A stretch of 8,962 nucleotides of DNA from Promethearchaeota archaeon (GCA_016840695.1 JAEORV010000036.1:1-8962), one strand, 5' to 3'; numbered from the stretch's first letter, positions 1-7,046 are shown. Numbers and translations are program-made. The notes: generated by a model not told the origin, from the sequence alone.

Positions 1-87
1 ATAAATGTTCCGAGGAAAAGGTTAAAAACAAATAAAGACATATTCAATACTTAGTTGCATAATCCAAACATAATAGTATGATTTAAT

Positions 88-95
88 GAAGTGAT
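88..95 (+). promoter_or_regulatory. Shine-Dalgarno site that decides the start of the first gene
   Basis: GAAGTGAT matches the archaeal consensus GGAGGTGAT at seven of eight positions and lies four bases before the ATG at 100. An in-frame GTG at 91 falls inside this site, so it is unlikely to be the real start. This supports beginning the coiled-coil protein at ATG 100. Confidence 0.55.
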
Positions 96-99
96 TATC

Positions 100-783
100 A
101 TGTCTGATGAAAATAGTACCTTGAAAGGAATTGATGATGCTCTTAAAAACGCAGAAGATATATTCAAGCAATTTTCAGAAACTTTAAACAATGCGAGAAA
201 CGAATTAATTAACCTCGACAAAGAAAAAAAGCAAGCCCTTGAAGATAAAGTCGAATTAGAAAAAGAAAAAAATAGATTAGAGCAACACGAAAAGCAATTA
301 GTAAAAGAAAAAGCAAGATTAGAAGCTCACGAAAAACAGTTAGAAGACGAAACTAGGAAGCTTGAAAGGGAAAAACAAGAAAGAGATCAAAAAATAGGTG
401 CAATGACCGAAGAGCAAGTGAAATTGTTAGAAGAATACGAAAAAGTGAAAGTAGAGTTAAAAAAATTTGCACAAGCTTCAGCAGATCAGGAAGAAATGGA
501 ACTAAATTTTGATAGAATTCAAGCATTATTGTCTATTTATCGCGTCTTGATTGAAGAAATTTGGCAAGGACAACCTCATTACAGGGTTCTATTTACTCTA
601 CACGGTGAGAAGGAAGAGATGACACGGGAAGAATTAAAAAACACTACGGGTATAGGGGGAGCATTCATTCTAAGATCTGTTCAAGAATTGGCTAAGGTTG
701 GATTGTTAGAGTACGATGAAGATACTGGAACGGCAAAATTGAGAAAACGTCTATTTCCTAAAAAAGCATTAGAAGATAAGTGA
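100..783 (+). CDS. Coiled-coil protein with C-terminal winged-helix-like domain
   Basis: This is a 227-residue soluble protein of unknown function. Residues about 15-125 are almost purely Glu, Lys, Gln, Arg and Leu with heptad spacing, so a long coiled coil is expected. Residues 55-68 and 69-82 are a two-heptad tandem repeat (KEKNRLEQHEKQL and KEKARLEAHEKQL). After a short break, residues about 135-220 contain YRVLFTLHGEKEEMTREEL, then a helix (GGAFILRSVQELAKVGLLEY) and a basic strand (TAKLRKRLF). That layout resembles a winged helix-turn-helix, with residues 186-199 as a candidate recognition helix. There is no signal peptide or membrane segment. The start is taken at ATG 100 because a ribosome binding site (88-95) precedes it; a GTG at 91 would add three residues. 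It stands alone, convergent with the next gene. It could be a DNA-binding oligomeric regulator or a scaffold using the winged helix for protein contacts; the function is not established. Confidence 0.8.
   Translation: MSDENSTLKGIDDALKNAEDIFKQFSETLNNARNELINLDKEKKQALEDKVELEKEKNRLEQHEKQLVKEKARLEAHEKQLEDETRKLEREKQERDQKIGAMTEEQVKLLEEYEKVKVELKKFAQASADQEEMELNFDRIQALLSIYRVLIEEIWQGQPHYRVLFTLHGEKEEMTREELKNTTGIGGAFILRSVQELAKVGLLEYDEDTGTAKLRKRLFPKKALEDK
262..345 (+). repeat. 42-base tandem repeat, two copies, coding for two heptads each
   Basis: Units 262-303 and 304-345 are in frame and encode KEKNRLEQHEKQLV and KEKARLEAHEKQLE. Ten or more residues are identical, and the DNA has diverged mainly at silent positions. 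It looks like an old in-frame duplication that lengthened the coiled coil by 14 residues, keeping heptad phase. Confidence 0.7.
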
Positions 784-793
784 AATCATTAAA

Positions 794-803
794 GGGTTTT
801 TCT
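794..803 (+). terminator. Possible T-rich terminator after the coiled-coil gene
   Basis: GGG followed by five T residues (797-801) lies 13 bases after the TGA stop, in the 27-base gap between two convergent genes. Archaeal RNA polymerase can terminate at short T-runs without a hairpin. No stable stem is visible, so support is weak. Confidence 0.3.
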
Positions 804-810
804 ATCTACA

Positions 811-1998
811 TTATAAGAATTGAGACAACGCGTCTAGCATCCTGTCCATTGTTGCCGGGTCTGGAATGAAAATACAAGATCCAGAAACCATGAGATCCTT
901 TATCATTATCGTCGTGGCAATAAGGAGAGAGAGCCCGTTATATAAGCCAATTTGATTATTTATGGTATCGTGTAATTGTTCACCGATATCAAGGCTCATT
1001 CCCGGAGGCTCGGTCATCAATTTTAGTTCTAATAAGTTTCCAAGAGCAATAGAATAATGATTCGCTAAGATGTGTCCTAATTCGCTTAAAGCGCTCGTGT
1101 ATAGTTCTGGAAGGTCATCAATGGATTTAATATCAGCTTCTGACAATTCAGCTTTAGAATCTTCCATACCTTCAATCATAACGGATACCAGTTTAATGAC
1201 ATCAGAGATTTTAAACAGTATTAAGATTGTTGCCTTATTATCTCCTATGATGTTGCTCCAAGTGGTAAATAGCGTATATTTATTCTTGGTAAGGTTATTA
1301 ATATACTGGTCTAATTCAATGATTTGAACCGAAGGAATGTTGATATCGACCCTCCTGCTAATCAAACCTGCAAGAGCGTTGGCAGCATTACCCGCACCTA
1401 TATTTCCTATCTCTTTTAAAGCATCTTTTTGAAGGTCCGTTATATTAGAAAATAGATCGTTCGAAGTCTTCCCTTTATTTTGGGAAATATTTGATAATCC
1501 TCCCGCTTGAACAATTTCATTGTTTAAAGCTTGTTCTTGTTGTTGTTTGCCAGATTTTCCTGCCCCAATCTCTGGTTCTATTCCTATTTTATCTTTTATC
1601 GTGCCACTTGAAACGAATTCGCTGAAAAGCGTTATAAATTCGTCCTTGCTTTTTGATAAAATGTATTTATTTTCTATTTCCAAAATCTCATCTAATGCTT
1701 TTAGGATCTCGTTATCTTCTTTTTGGCTAATAAAATAGATTTCAAAATCTAGCTTAAATTCTCCGGATTCTAACACCTGTAAGTCTGGATTAGTAAAACA
1801 AATCTGCCCGAGCTCGCTTAACGCCCTAAAAATGATGAATAATCTTACACGTTTTAAAAGGCACGTGGGTTGGAGTCGGATGTAGACTTTATATGAAAAA
1901 TATGAGTCGTCAATCAATGTTTCTTGAATCTTTTCAAGTGATTTGCGATCTAGTTTTATAAACTCTCTAATTGACTCAAATTCTTCATTTTCAATCAT
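811..1998 (-). CDS. cheC: CheA P2-like domain fused to CheC-family CheY-P phosphatase
   Basis: This 395-residue protein has two parts. Residues about 34-114 (YKVYIRL, then LLKRVRLFIIFRALSELGQI, a strand after FKLDFEIYFI, and a final helix and strand) follow the pattern of the CheA P2 domain, which binds CheY. A polar Gly/Gln/Asn-rich linker covers about 131-182. Residues about 184-395 are a CheC domain. The first phosphatase motif D-x3-E-x2-N-x22-P is intact (D192, E196, N199, P222). The second has S302, E306 and P332 but His309 in place of Asn. CheC proteins hydrolyse the aspartyl phosphate of CheY in chemotaxis-like pathways, and ordinary CheC is about 200 residues. The start has an AAGGT site six bases upstream (2005-2009). 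No other chemotaxis gene is visible here. The CheC assignment is firm; the P2 assignment rests on the residue pattern. Confidence 0.88.
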   Translation of the reverse strand: MIENEEFESIREFIKLDRKSLEKIQETLIDDSYFSYKVYIRLQPTCLLKRVRLFIIFRALSELGQICFTNPDLQVLESGEFKLDFEIYFISQKEDNEILKALDEILEIENKYILSKSKDEFITLFSEFVSSGTIKDKIGIEPEIGAGKSGKQQQEQALNNEIVQAGGLSNISQNKGKTSNDLFSNITDLQKDALKEIGNIGAGNAANALAGLISRRVDINIPSVQIIELDQYINNLTKNKYTLFTTWSNIIGDNKATILILFKISDVIKLVSVMIEGMEDSKAELSEADIKSIDDLPELYTSALSELGHILANHYSIALGNLLELKLMTEPPGMSLDIGEQLHDTINNQIGLYNGLSLLIATTIMIKDLMVSGSCIFIPDPATMDRMLDALSQFL

Positions 1999-2153
1999 GA
2001 TAAAACCTTAGACTATCGCGTTAATAAATATTAAATCGCTATTTAATTTTTTTAAAGGAACTAATTTCTTTTAGAACGAGCCTTTTTTACTTATAAATTT
2101 AGAAATTGAAAATTATTATATATTTTTGTAAATACAAAAGCCGCTATCACAAT
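1999..2153. other. Intergenic region upstream of the CheC-like gene
   Basis: This very AT-rich 155-base gap must hold the promoter of the CheC-fusion gene and the end of the FAD/Fe-S operon transcript. Several TATA-like stretches are readable on the minus strand (2091-2100, 2046-2058 and 2022-2036), and I cannot choose between them. No short coding region with a ribosome binding site was seen. Confidence 0.4.
2124..2139 (-). terminator. Small inverted repeat after the SCP2-like gene, possible operon end
   Basis: TTTTGTA (2124-2130) and TACAAAA (2133-2139) form a seven-base inverted repeat with a two-base centre. It starts 15 bases beyond the stop codon of the last gene of the minus-strand operon and is followed by AT-rich sequence. 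It may mark transcript termination, but the stem is AT-only and the loop too small for a good RNA hairpin. Confidence 0.28.
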
Positions 2154-2561
2154 TTACTCTGCTAAAATTTTCATCATTTGCATCATTGCTAACAGCTTTC
2201 TGAGACCTTTCAATCTCACTTCGCGTTTGAGCACTAACTTTGCCATTCCTGGTAGTGAGAGCCTATTCATTGCGAAAGCGAGGAATGTTGATGCATGCAT
2301 TTCTATAAATGCATCCCAACCGGCATTTTTCTTTTCCAGATTCTCCTTTGGCTTATTTGGAACGCTTTCAACATCTATAGTACCTTTATCAATAATAACT
2401 AACGCCGCATAATTCAAATTAGAGGCGTTGATGAGTATTTTTACTTTTGTGTTAGCAAATTTTTCCTTAAATTTCTCTTTCTCGTTTAAAGGAGTCAATA
2501 CGGCATAAATGAGCCCTGCAAAACCTCTAACCATTTTTTTTTCTTCTTTCACTTCAGTCAT
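2154..2561 (-). CDS. SCP2-like (sterol carrier protein 2 fold) small protein
   Basis: This is a 135-residue protein whose C-terminal two thirds look like an SCP2 sterol/lipid-binding domain. Strands occur around residues 39-65 (VKILINA, YAALVIIDKGTIDVES), then D83-AFIEMHASTFLAFAMNRL, the typical 'strand then STF-helix' step of the fold, and a final segment (VRLKGLRKLLAMMQMMKIL, 115-133) equivalent to the closing helix. SCP2 domains hold hydrophobic ligands such as fatty acyl chains or isoprenoids. There is no signal peptide. It is the last gene of the operon. Its ribosome binding site TGAGGTGA (2569-2576) abuts the stop codon of the preceding FAD gene and lies seven bases from the ATG, so the two are probably co-translated. 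Its role here is inferred: a lipid-like substrate carrier or a lipid-contacting subunit for the redox enzymes. The fold call comes from the pattern and not from an alignment. Confidence 0.72.
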   Translation of the reverse strand: MTEVKEEKKMVRGFAGLIYAVLTPLNEKEKFKEKFANTKVKILINASNLNYAALVIIDKGTIDVESVPNKPKENLEKKNAGWDAFIEMHASTFLAFAMNRLSLPGMAKLVLKREVRLKGLRKLLAMMQMMKILAE

Positions 2562-2576
2562 GATGCTTTCACCTCA

Positions 2577-4166
2577 TTATTTTTTTAATGCGCCTTTTTT
2601 ATCCTTCCCTGGTGTTATATAGAATCCTCCATCAGCAATATTATTAGGATCGAATGCCTCCTTTATTTTTCTCAACCAGAGATGATAATTGTGCATATGC
2701 GGTCCAAACATGTCGTGCCATCGATCTCCTTCCACGAAAAATGGGGCGCCAAGATGTTTTACTAAACCTATTTCATTACTTCTTTCAAAATATTGCGCGG
2801 TTCCTTTCACGCTATGTTTATTTGTCTGATCAAACATTGTTGGTGATTCTGCGTGGAAATAATGCCCAGATTCGTAGGAAGTCATCCATACTCCTTCCCC
2901 AAAGTCGTTCGCAACTGCTCCCTTTTTTATAAACAATTGTTTCGCCGGAACATTCAATGTTGCACTGTTGAGACACATCTTTGCCGTATCACATTGCCCC
3001 AAGGTAGACTGAAAACCCCCTGTGGCAATAAAACCGTGTAATCCTAAATTAGAACGTAAAGCTTCAGCATAAAAAACTGGATAGGGAGTATATTGTTTGC
3101 CAATAATATTTGCCAATTTGTTTTTCTCCAGTATATAATCCATGACCTTTTGCTTGTATTCAAATTCTCGCTTAGTACGAGCAGCAATGATCACAACAAG
3201 GGGAGCTTTCATGCCTCCTACCGCCATTAATTCCATCATCTGCTCAAAAGAGTTGGCAAAGATCGCCATTACAGCAAGTCCAGATAAGTAACTACACATG
3301 AAAGAAATTTCTTCTTTTTCTACTTGGATTATTATCTCATCCAACCTTTTAAAATTCTTACAATCCATTACATAAAGTCTCATGAAGTCAGGGATTTTAA
3401 AGTCGTAATTTGGCGAATGTCCAGATAATTCAAAATCCGTACTACATGGATATGGAAAGAGCTTAACAGCAACTCGCGTGAATATTCCGAGACCTGATTT
3501 AGCCCCTGCCCACCCGCGCATTATTCCCCTCAAGCTAGGTCCAGGCCCATCTCCATTAAACCAATCGGGATTGTTTTTCATCCCCCATGACCCCAATCTC
3601 ATGATTTCTCCATCTGGTAAAACCCATTCCACTCCTAACACATTCCTTGAACTATGTCCAGTAGATGGCGAAGTAAATCCAGGTCCATTCATACTTGTTG
3701 CGCTCGCAAGAGGAGATACCTGGGGTCCTGCTCCAGGCATGTGGCAATTTAATCCATATTTCATTATTTCAGCTTGCAATTGTGCACCACTCACATATGG
3801 TTCGACAACGCAATAAAGATTCTTTTCGTCAATTTTAACGATTTTATTCATCCTGCGTAAATCCACGACGATACTATTGTTGGAGGATACACAGTTCCAC
3901 GGACCAAGACCAGTGCTCTGTGCTTTTACTTGAATTCCATATTTATTACATAATTTCACGACTTTTTGAACTTCTTCCGTAGAAGAAGGCAGTATTACAG
4001 CTTTAGGGCGAGATGAATAAGGTAATGGTTCTTTTCCATCCATGTAATTAAACATTTCCATGCACCAATTGTAAGCGTAAGCATCGGTAATAACTTCGCC
4101 ATCGTTGACGTTTCCAACGCCAACAGCTTTTTCAAATTCCTTAAAAGTATCCTCTTCTAATACCAT
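2577..4166 (-). CDS. GlcD-like FAD-binding oxidoreductase, larger subunit (VAO/PCMH family)
   Basis: This 529-residue flavoprotein is of the vanillyl-alcohol oxidase/GlcD type. Residues 53-239 form the PCMH-type FAD domain: RPKAVILPSSTEEVQKVVKLCNKYG, then STGLGPWN at the pyrophosphate-binding position, VVDLRRMNKIVKIDEKN, VEPYVSGAQL, and VLGVEWVLPDGEIMRLGS followed by AKSGLGIFTRVAVKLFP. The C-terminal substrate domain ends in AFDPNNI (504-510), the usual DPNN signature, but here NPG is replaced by DGG. A His-rich segment (H435, H438, H484, H490, H492, H495) lies near the expected active-site face. The start is certain: ATG directly follows the TAA of the Fe-S gene, with GGAGGTGG at 4172-4179 as ribosome binding site. 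Family members oxidise hydroxy-acids, phenols or alcohols using FAD. The substrate here is unknown. It is the third gene of the operon and likely forms a complex with its two upstream neighbours. Confidence 0.9.
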   Translation of the reverse strand: MVLEEDTFKEFEKAVGVGNVNDGEVITDAYAYNWCMEMFNYMDGKEPLPYSSRPKAVILPSSTEEVQKVVKLCNKYGIQVKAQSTGLGPWNCVSSNNSIVVDLRRMNKIVKIDEKNLYCVVEPYVSGAQLQAEIMKYGLNCHMPGAGPQVSPLASATSMNGPGFTSPSTGHSSRNVLGVEWVLPDGEIMRLGSWGMKNNPDWFNGDGPGPSLRGIMRGWAGAKSGLGIFTRVAVKLFPYPCSTDFELSGHSPNYDFKIPDFMRLYVMDCKNFKRLDEIIIQVEKEEISFMCSYLSGLAVMAIFANSFEQMMELMAVGGMKAPLVVIIAARTKREFEYKQKVMDYILEKNKLANIIGKQYTPYPVFYAEALRSNLGLHGFIATGGFQSTLGQCDTAKMCLNSATLNVPAKQLFIKKGAVANDFGEGVWMTSYESGHYFHAESPTMFDQTNKHSVKGTAQYFERSNEIGLVKHLGAPFFVEGDRWHDMFGPHMHNYHLWLRKIKEAFDPNNIADGGFYITPGKDKKGALKK

Positions 4167-5477
4167 TTACGCCACCTCCGCCGCTTTTTCTTTTACTTTT
4201 TTAATATCCATCCCTAACGCCATCAAGATCAACTCATTTATATCGTAAAATTGTAATTTAGAACCTTTTTCTTTTATAGCATCTTGTAAATTGGTTGAAC
4301 AGAAAGGACACGCAGATACTAAAATTTCAGCACCAGTATCTTCTGCTTCGTCTAATCTTATTTGAGCAGTCTTTAAGGCAAACTCTGGAAATGCAGATTT
4401 TACGCCAGCTCCTGCACCACAACAATAGGAATATTCCATTATTCGTTCCATTTCATTTAATTTTAATCCAGAAATGCTTTTTAAGATATTTCTCGGAGGA
4501 TCATAGACACCTTCAGCACCACAACGTTTTGGTTTTTTTGGAATATTAATATTAACAAGGGGCATCAATTCAACAACATCGCCGTCCCATTCTTCGTATC
4601 TTTCGGCATTTCTACCTAAATGACATGGATCGTGATACGTAACTGTTAACGGAACTTCTGTAGTTAGTTTTAATTTTCCATCTTGAATTAACTCGTCAAA
4701 TAATTCTACAGTGTGTTTGACTTCAAAATTATATTTTCGATGCAGTGGATAATCAACCTTGAAAGTATCGTAACAACCAGCGCAGGTAAACACCACCGTG
4801 TCTACATCCAATGCTTCTATAGCATCTAAATTCTTGTTCATTGATTCTAAAAAGGCGTCTTTAACTCCCGTCCTTAATATAGGACTTCCACAACATGTTT
4901 CGTCTTCAAGAAGACGGAATTTTATTCCCGCAGCATTCAAGATCCGAGCCGTGGCAATTGCCATTTCTTTTCTCCGATAGGAGGCAGTACACCCAACATA
5001 AAATAAAACCTTCGAGTTAGGATCGGTTTGTATATCTTTAGGAAGCCATTCCTTCCTACTTTCGTGAGGTTCATTGTAGGGATTATTTACTTTTTTCACG
5101 GCTTCAATATATTTCTGTTGTGCAGGCATCGGACCACATCCGTCTTTTACTAACCTTTCTCGAAACTCACACATGATTTCAAGGGGTTCTAAGGTGTTTA
5201 AAAATTTACACGAAACGGCACAACCACCACATTCCGTACACTTGTAGACAATATCTCGTAGTTCATCGGAGGGACCAATCCGCCCTAAATGATAAGATAA
5301 TGCCAATATGATTTTTCCACCACCACTATAGGTATGAAAGTTATACTCGTCCATGGCCGGACAAATAGTAGCATATTTTTGGCTCTTTACTTGTATTTGA
5401 GGCACCCATTTACAAATAGAACAGCGAAGGCACCTTTGAATCATTCTTTCGTATTCTTCTTCATCCATTCTTCTCAT
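4167..5477 (-). CDS. Iron-sulfur CCG-domain protein (GlcF/HdrD-like)
   Basis: This 436-residue electron-transfer subunit carries two N-terminal 4Fe-4S sites: C16, C19, C22 and C39 (the last in CPA, far downstream), and C80, C83, C86, C90. Two CCG domains follow. The first is C163, C195-C196, C232 and C235, with spacing x31 and x35, exactly as expected. The second is C285, C352-C353, C390 and C393, with about 30 extra residues (290-322, including C319) between CHLGR and GVYDPPRNIL. The long first-cluster loop with CxxCKWVP and the insert seem to define a subfamily that I recall from anaerobic bacteria and archaea, not a classical HdrD or GlcF. There are no membrane segments. It probably takes electrons from the flanking FAD proteins. 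A second in-frame ATG at 5466-5468 is a possible start three residues in; the ribosome binding site GAGG sits only three bases from the first ATG. Calling it a heterodisulfide reductase would go beyond the evidence. Confidence 0.92.
   Translation of the reverse strand: MRRMDEEEYERMIQRCLRCSICKWVPQIQVKSQKYATICPAMDEYNFHTYSGGGKIILALSYHLGRIGPSDELRDIVYKCTECGGCAVSCKFLNTLEPLEIMCEFRERLVKDGCGPMPAQQKYIEAVKKVNNPYNEPHESRKEWLPKDIQTDPNSKVLFYVGCTASYRRKEMAIATARILNAAGIKFRLLEDETCCGSPILRTGVKDAFLESMNKNLDAIEALDVDTVVFTCAGCYDTFKVDYPLHRKYNFEVKHTVELFDELIQDGKLKLTTEVPLTVTYHDPCHLGRNAERYEEWDGDVVELMPLVNINIPKKPKRCGAEGVYDPPRNILKSISGLKLNEMERIMEYSYCCGAGAGVKSAFPEFALKTAQIRLDEAEDTGAEILVSACPFCSTNLQDAIKEKGSKLQFYDINELILMALGMDIKKVKEKAAEVA
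4172..4179 (-). promoter_or_regulatory. Strong ribosome binding site inside the Fe-S gene end
   Basis: GGAGGTGG lies five bases before the ATG of the 529-residue FAD protein and falls within the last codons of the Fe-S gene. Stop and start codons are directly adjacent (TAAATG). This fixes the start and implies translational coupling and matched amounts of the two subunits. Confidence 0.8.
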
Positions 5478-5495
5478 CTTCCTCTTTTTTTAATA

Positions 5496-6959
5496 TTAAT
5501 CGTCAAAACATAACACTCCGGGATTTAACACGTTATTTGGATCAAATATTTTTTTCACTTTTTTTAGGGCTGATTGAGTAGAGGCACTGTGTCTTTCGTA
5601 CGCTTCTTTAGCCCAAGGACCATATGGTCTATTAAAAAACGCACCCGCATCCATTAATTTGGTACATGTTTTTAAGAAATTTTCTTTTAAATGTTTTGAT
5701 TCTTCAGCATTGTTAGGGTTATAATAAATATTAAATTCACAATGATGCGAAGTTCCCAGGTTTAATGCTTGTATGTAAACGCCTAAATCATAGGAATTTT
5801 GGCTTTCCATTATCGATACAAATTCGGGAATTCTCTCAAAATTAGATAAAAAGAATATGTCTTGATGTCCACCTTTCAACCTCATTCTCCAAGAATCTGT
5901 ATCAGGTTGTCTTAATACTCGTAATATGTTAGTATCGTTAATAATTTCTTTTTCTTTTGAAGGATCGAGCCCTTGTTCTTCCATTATATCAGCAATATCT
6001 CCCATAAGATATTCAAGTTTATCATTTGCTAATTTTCCTCGCCCTGCAAGAACATAAATTAAGTTCCATTTTTTTAATTCTTTTGCTAGGTTGTTAATCT
6101 CTTGAGGTGTTTGTTTCAAAAGACATGCTAAATTTAAATTGTTTAAAATAAGAAGCTCGTCACATAATCGATATTTAATTAAGTCGTGGTGAAAATCCAA
6201 TAATTCTTGAAGATCATCTGATTGAAGGTGATAAACCTTCTGAATTGTAGGCTTCATTTCTAATTTAATTGTCGCCCAGGTTACAACTCCCATGCTTCCT
6301 TGAGCTCCCTGAATGACTCTATAAGGACTGAATTGAGTCGGACCCATTGGATTTAATTGAGCAATTCCCGCCTTTTCTTGTTGTTTTATTGTACCTGGTC
6401 CTCCCGCCGTGCCGGTTCGAAAAAGATCGCCCGTTCCGAAAATAACTTCTGTACATAACAACGGATCAGAACTATCCCACATGTGTCTGGGAATGGTGAC
6501 AGGTTCCCTTTCGAGGGTACTTGCAAGCACCGATTTGGAAGCCCTAGGATGTAATGGAATGTTTAATTTCAAACCTTTCTTCTCGAGTGTAGGTATTATA
6601 TCACCAAACGTAACTCCAGGTTCAATCATCATAACCCGATTCTTCTTATCAAGCTTCAATAGCTTTTTCATTCTCGAAAGATCTAACACTACACAATTAT
6701 CTTTCTGTGGAATTGTATCTCCGTGGAGTCTAGGTCCTGCGCTTGAACTAATAGGAATAATTGAAAAATATAATTTATTTGCTAATTTCACGATTTCCTC
6801 AATTTTTTTTGCGTTTGAAGGCCATGCTACGCATAATGGAGCCTTTGCTTCAACATAACTCATGTCAGATGAATAGGCTTCAAGTACGGAGGCATCATTA
6901 GATACATTCTTTTCACCACATATATTGATTAAATTTGAAATAATTGAATTATTACTCAT
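5496..6959 (-). CDS. GlcD/GlcE-like FAD-binding oxidoreductase, first gene of the operon
   Basis: This 487-residue flavoprotein of the GlcD type is distinct from the 529-residue one. FAD-domain landmarks are VLEAYSSDMSYVEAKAPLCVAWPSNAKKIEEIVKLANK (25-62), SSSAGPRLHGD at the pyrophosphate-binding loop (71-81), VVLDLSRMKKLLKLDKKNRVMMIEPGVTFGD (90-120) and QGAQGSMGVVTWATIKLEMKP (217-237). The C-terminus IFDPNNVLNPG (471-481) is the canonical GlcD ending. The canonical second FAD loop is altered: LEREPVTIPRHMWDSS stands where GGN-type residues are usual, so flavin binding or substrate geometry may differ. The ribosome binding site GGTGA (6964-6968) lies four bases from the ATG. The Fe-S gene follows after 18 bases. 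By analogy with GlcDEF, one of the two FAD proteins may be catalytic and the other structural or accessory; I cannot tell which. Substrate unknown. Confidence 0.9.
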   Translation of the reverse strand: MSNNSIISNLINICGEKNVSNDASVLEAYSSDMSYVEAKAPLCVAWPSNAKKIEEIVKLANKLYFSIIPISSSAGPRLHGDTIPQKDNCVVLDLSRMKKLLKLDKKNRVMMIEPGVTFGDIIPTLEKKGLKLNIPLHPRASKSVLASTLEREPVTIPRHMWDSSDPLLCTEVIFGTGDLFRTGTAGGPGTIKQQEKAGIAQLNPMGPTQFSPYRVIQGAQGSMGVVTWATIKLEMKPTIQKVYHLQSDDLQELLDFHHDLIKYRLCDELLILNNLNLACLLKQTPQEINNLAKELKKWNLIYVLAGRGKLANDKLEYLMGDIADIMEEQGLDPSKEKEIINDTNILRVLRQPDTDSWRMRLKGGHQDIFFLSNFERIPEFVSIMESQNSYDLGVYIQALNLGTSHHCEFNIYYNPNNAEESKHLKENFLKTCTKLMDAGAFFNRPYGPWAKEAYERHSASTQSALKKVKKIFDPNNVLNPGVLCFDD

Positions 6960-7036
6960 AAGCTCACCAAATTAAACATTTTTCAGAAATTAATACTCGT
7001 CATGATTTTGATAATAGTTATACTTTGACTAAAGAA

Positions 7037-7046
7037 TATTTAAATC
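7037..7046 (-). promoter_or_regulatory. Candidate TATA box of the FAD/Fe-S operon
   Basis: Read on the minus strand this is GATTTAAATA, preceded by purine-rich AAAAGAATAA as a possible BRE. It would give a start of transcription near 7015 and a leader of about 55 bases. A competing candidate is AAATATAA at 7091-7098, which sits closer to the operator. Confidence 0.4.

Noticed and set aside
1..90. Partial gene or clear promoter at the left edge
   Set aside because: Stop codons are frequent in all frames. A stretch GGTTAAAAA near 20 might be a TATA box but has no supporting context.
91..99. GTG start adding three residues to the coiled-coil protein
   Set aside because: The GTG lies inside the likely ribosome binding site GAAGTGAT (88-95), which is well placed for ATG at 100.
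3478..3816. Plus-strand open frame of 112 codons
   Set aside because: It is antisense within the conserved FAD domain of the 529-residue protein, is Pro-rich without a recognisable fold and has no convincing ribosome binding site.
4167..5477. True heterodisulfide reductase subunit D of methanogenesis
   Set aside because: CCG domains are shared by many electron-transfer proteins; the cluster-1 loop and insert differ from HdrD, and the neighbours are GlcD-like flavoproteins with no HdrE-like gene in the window.
6409..6858. Plus-strand open frame of 149 codons
   Set aside because: It is antisense to the first FAD protein, whose reading frame has clear family motifs; no independent start signal was seen.
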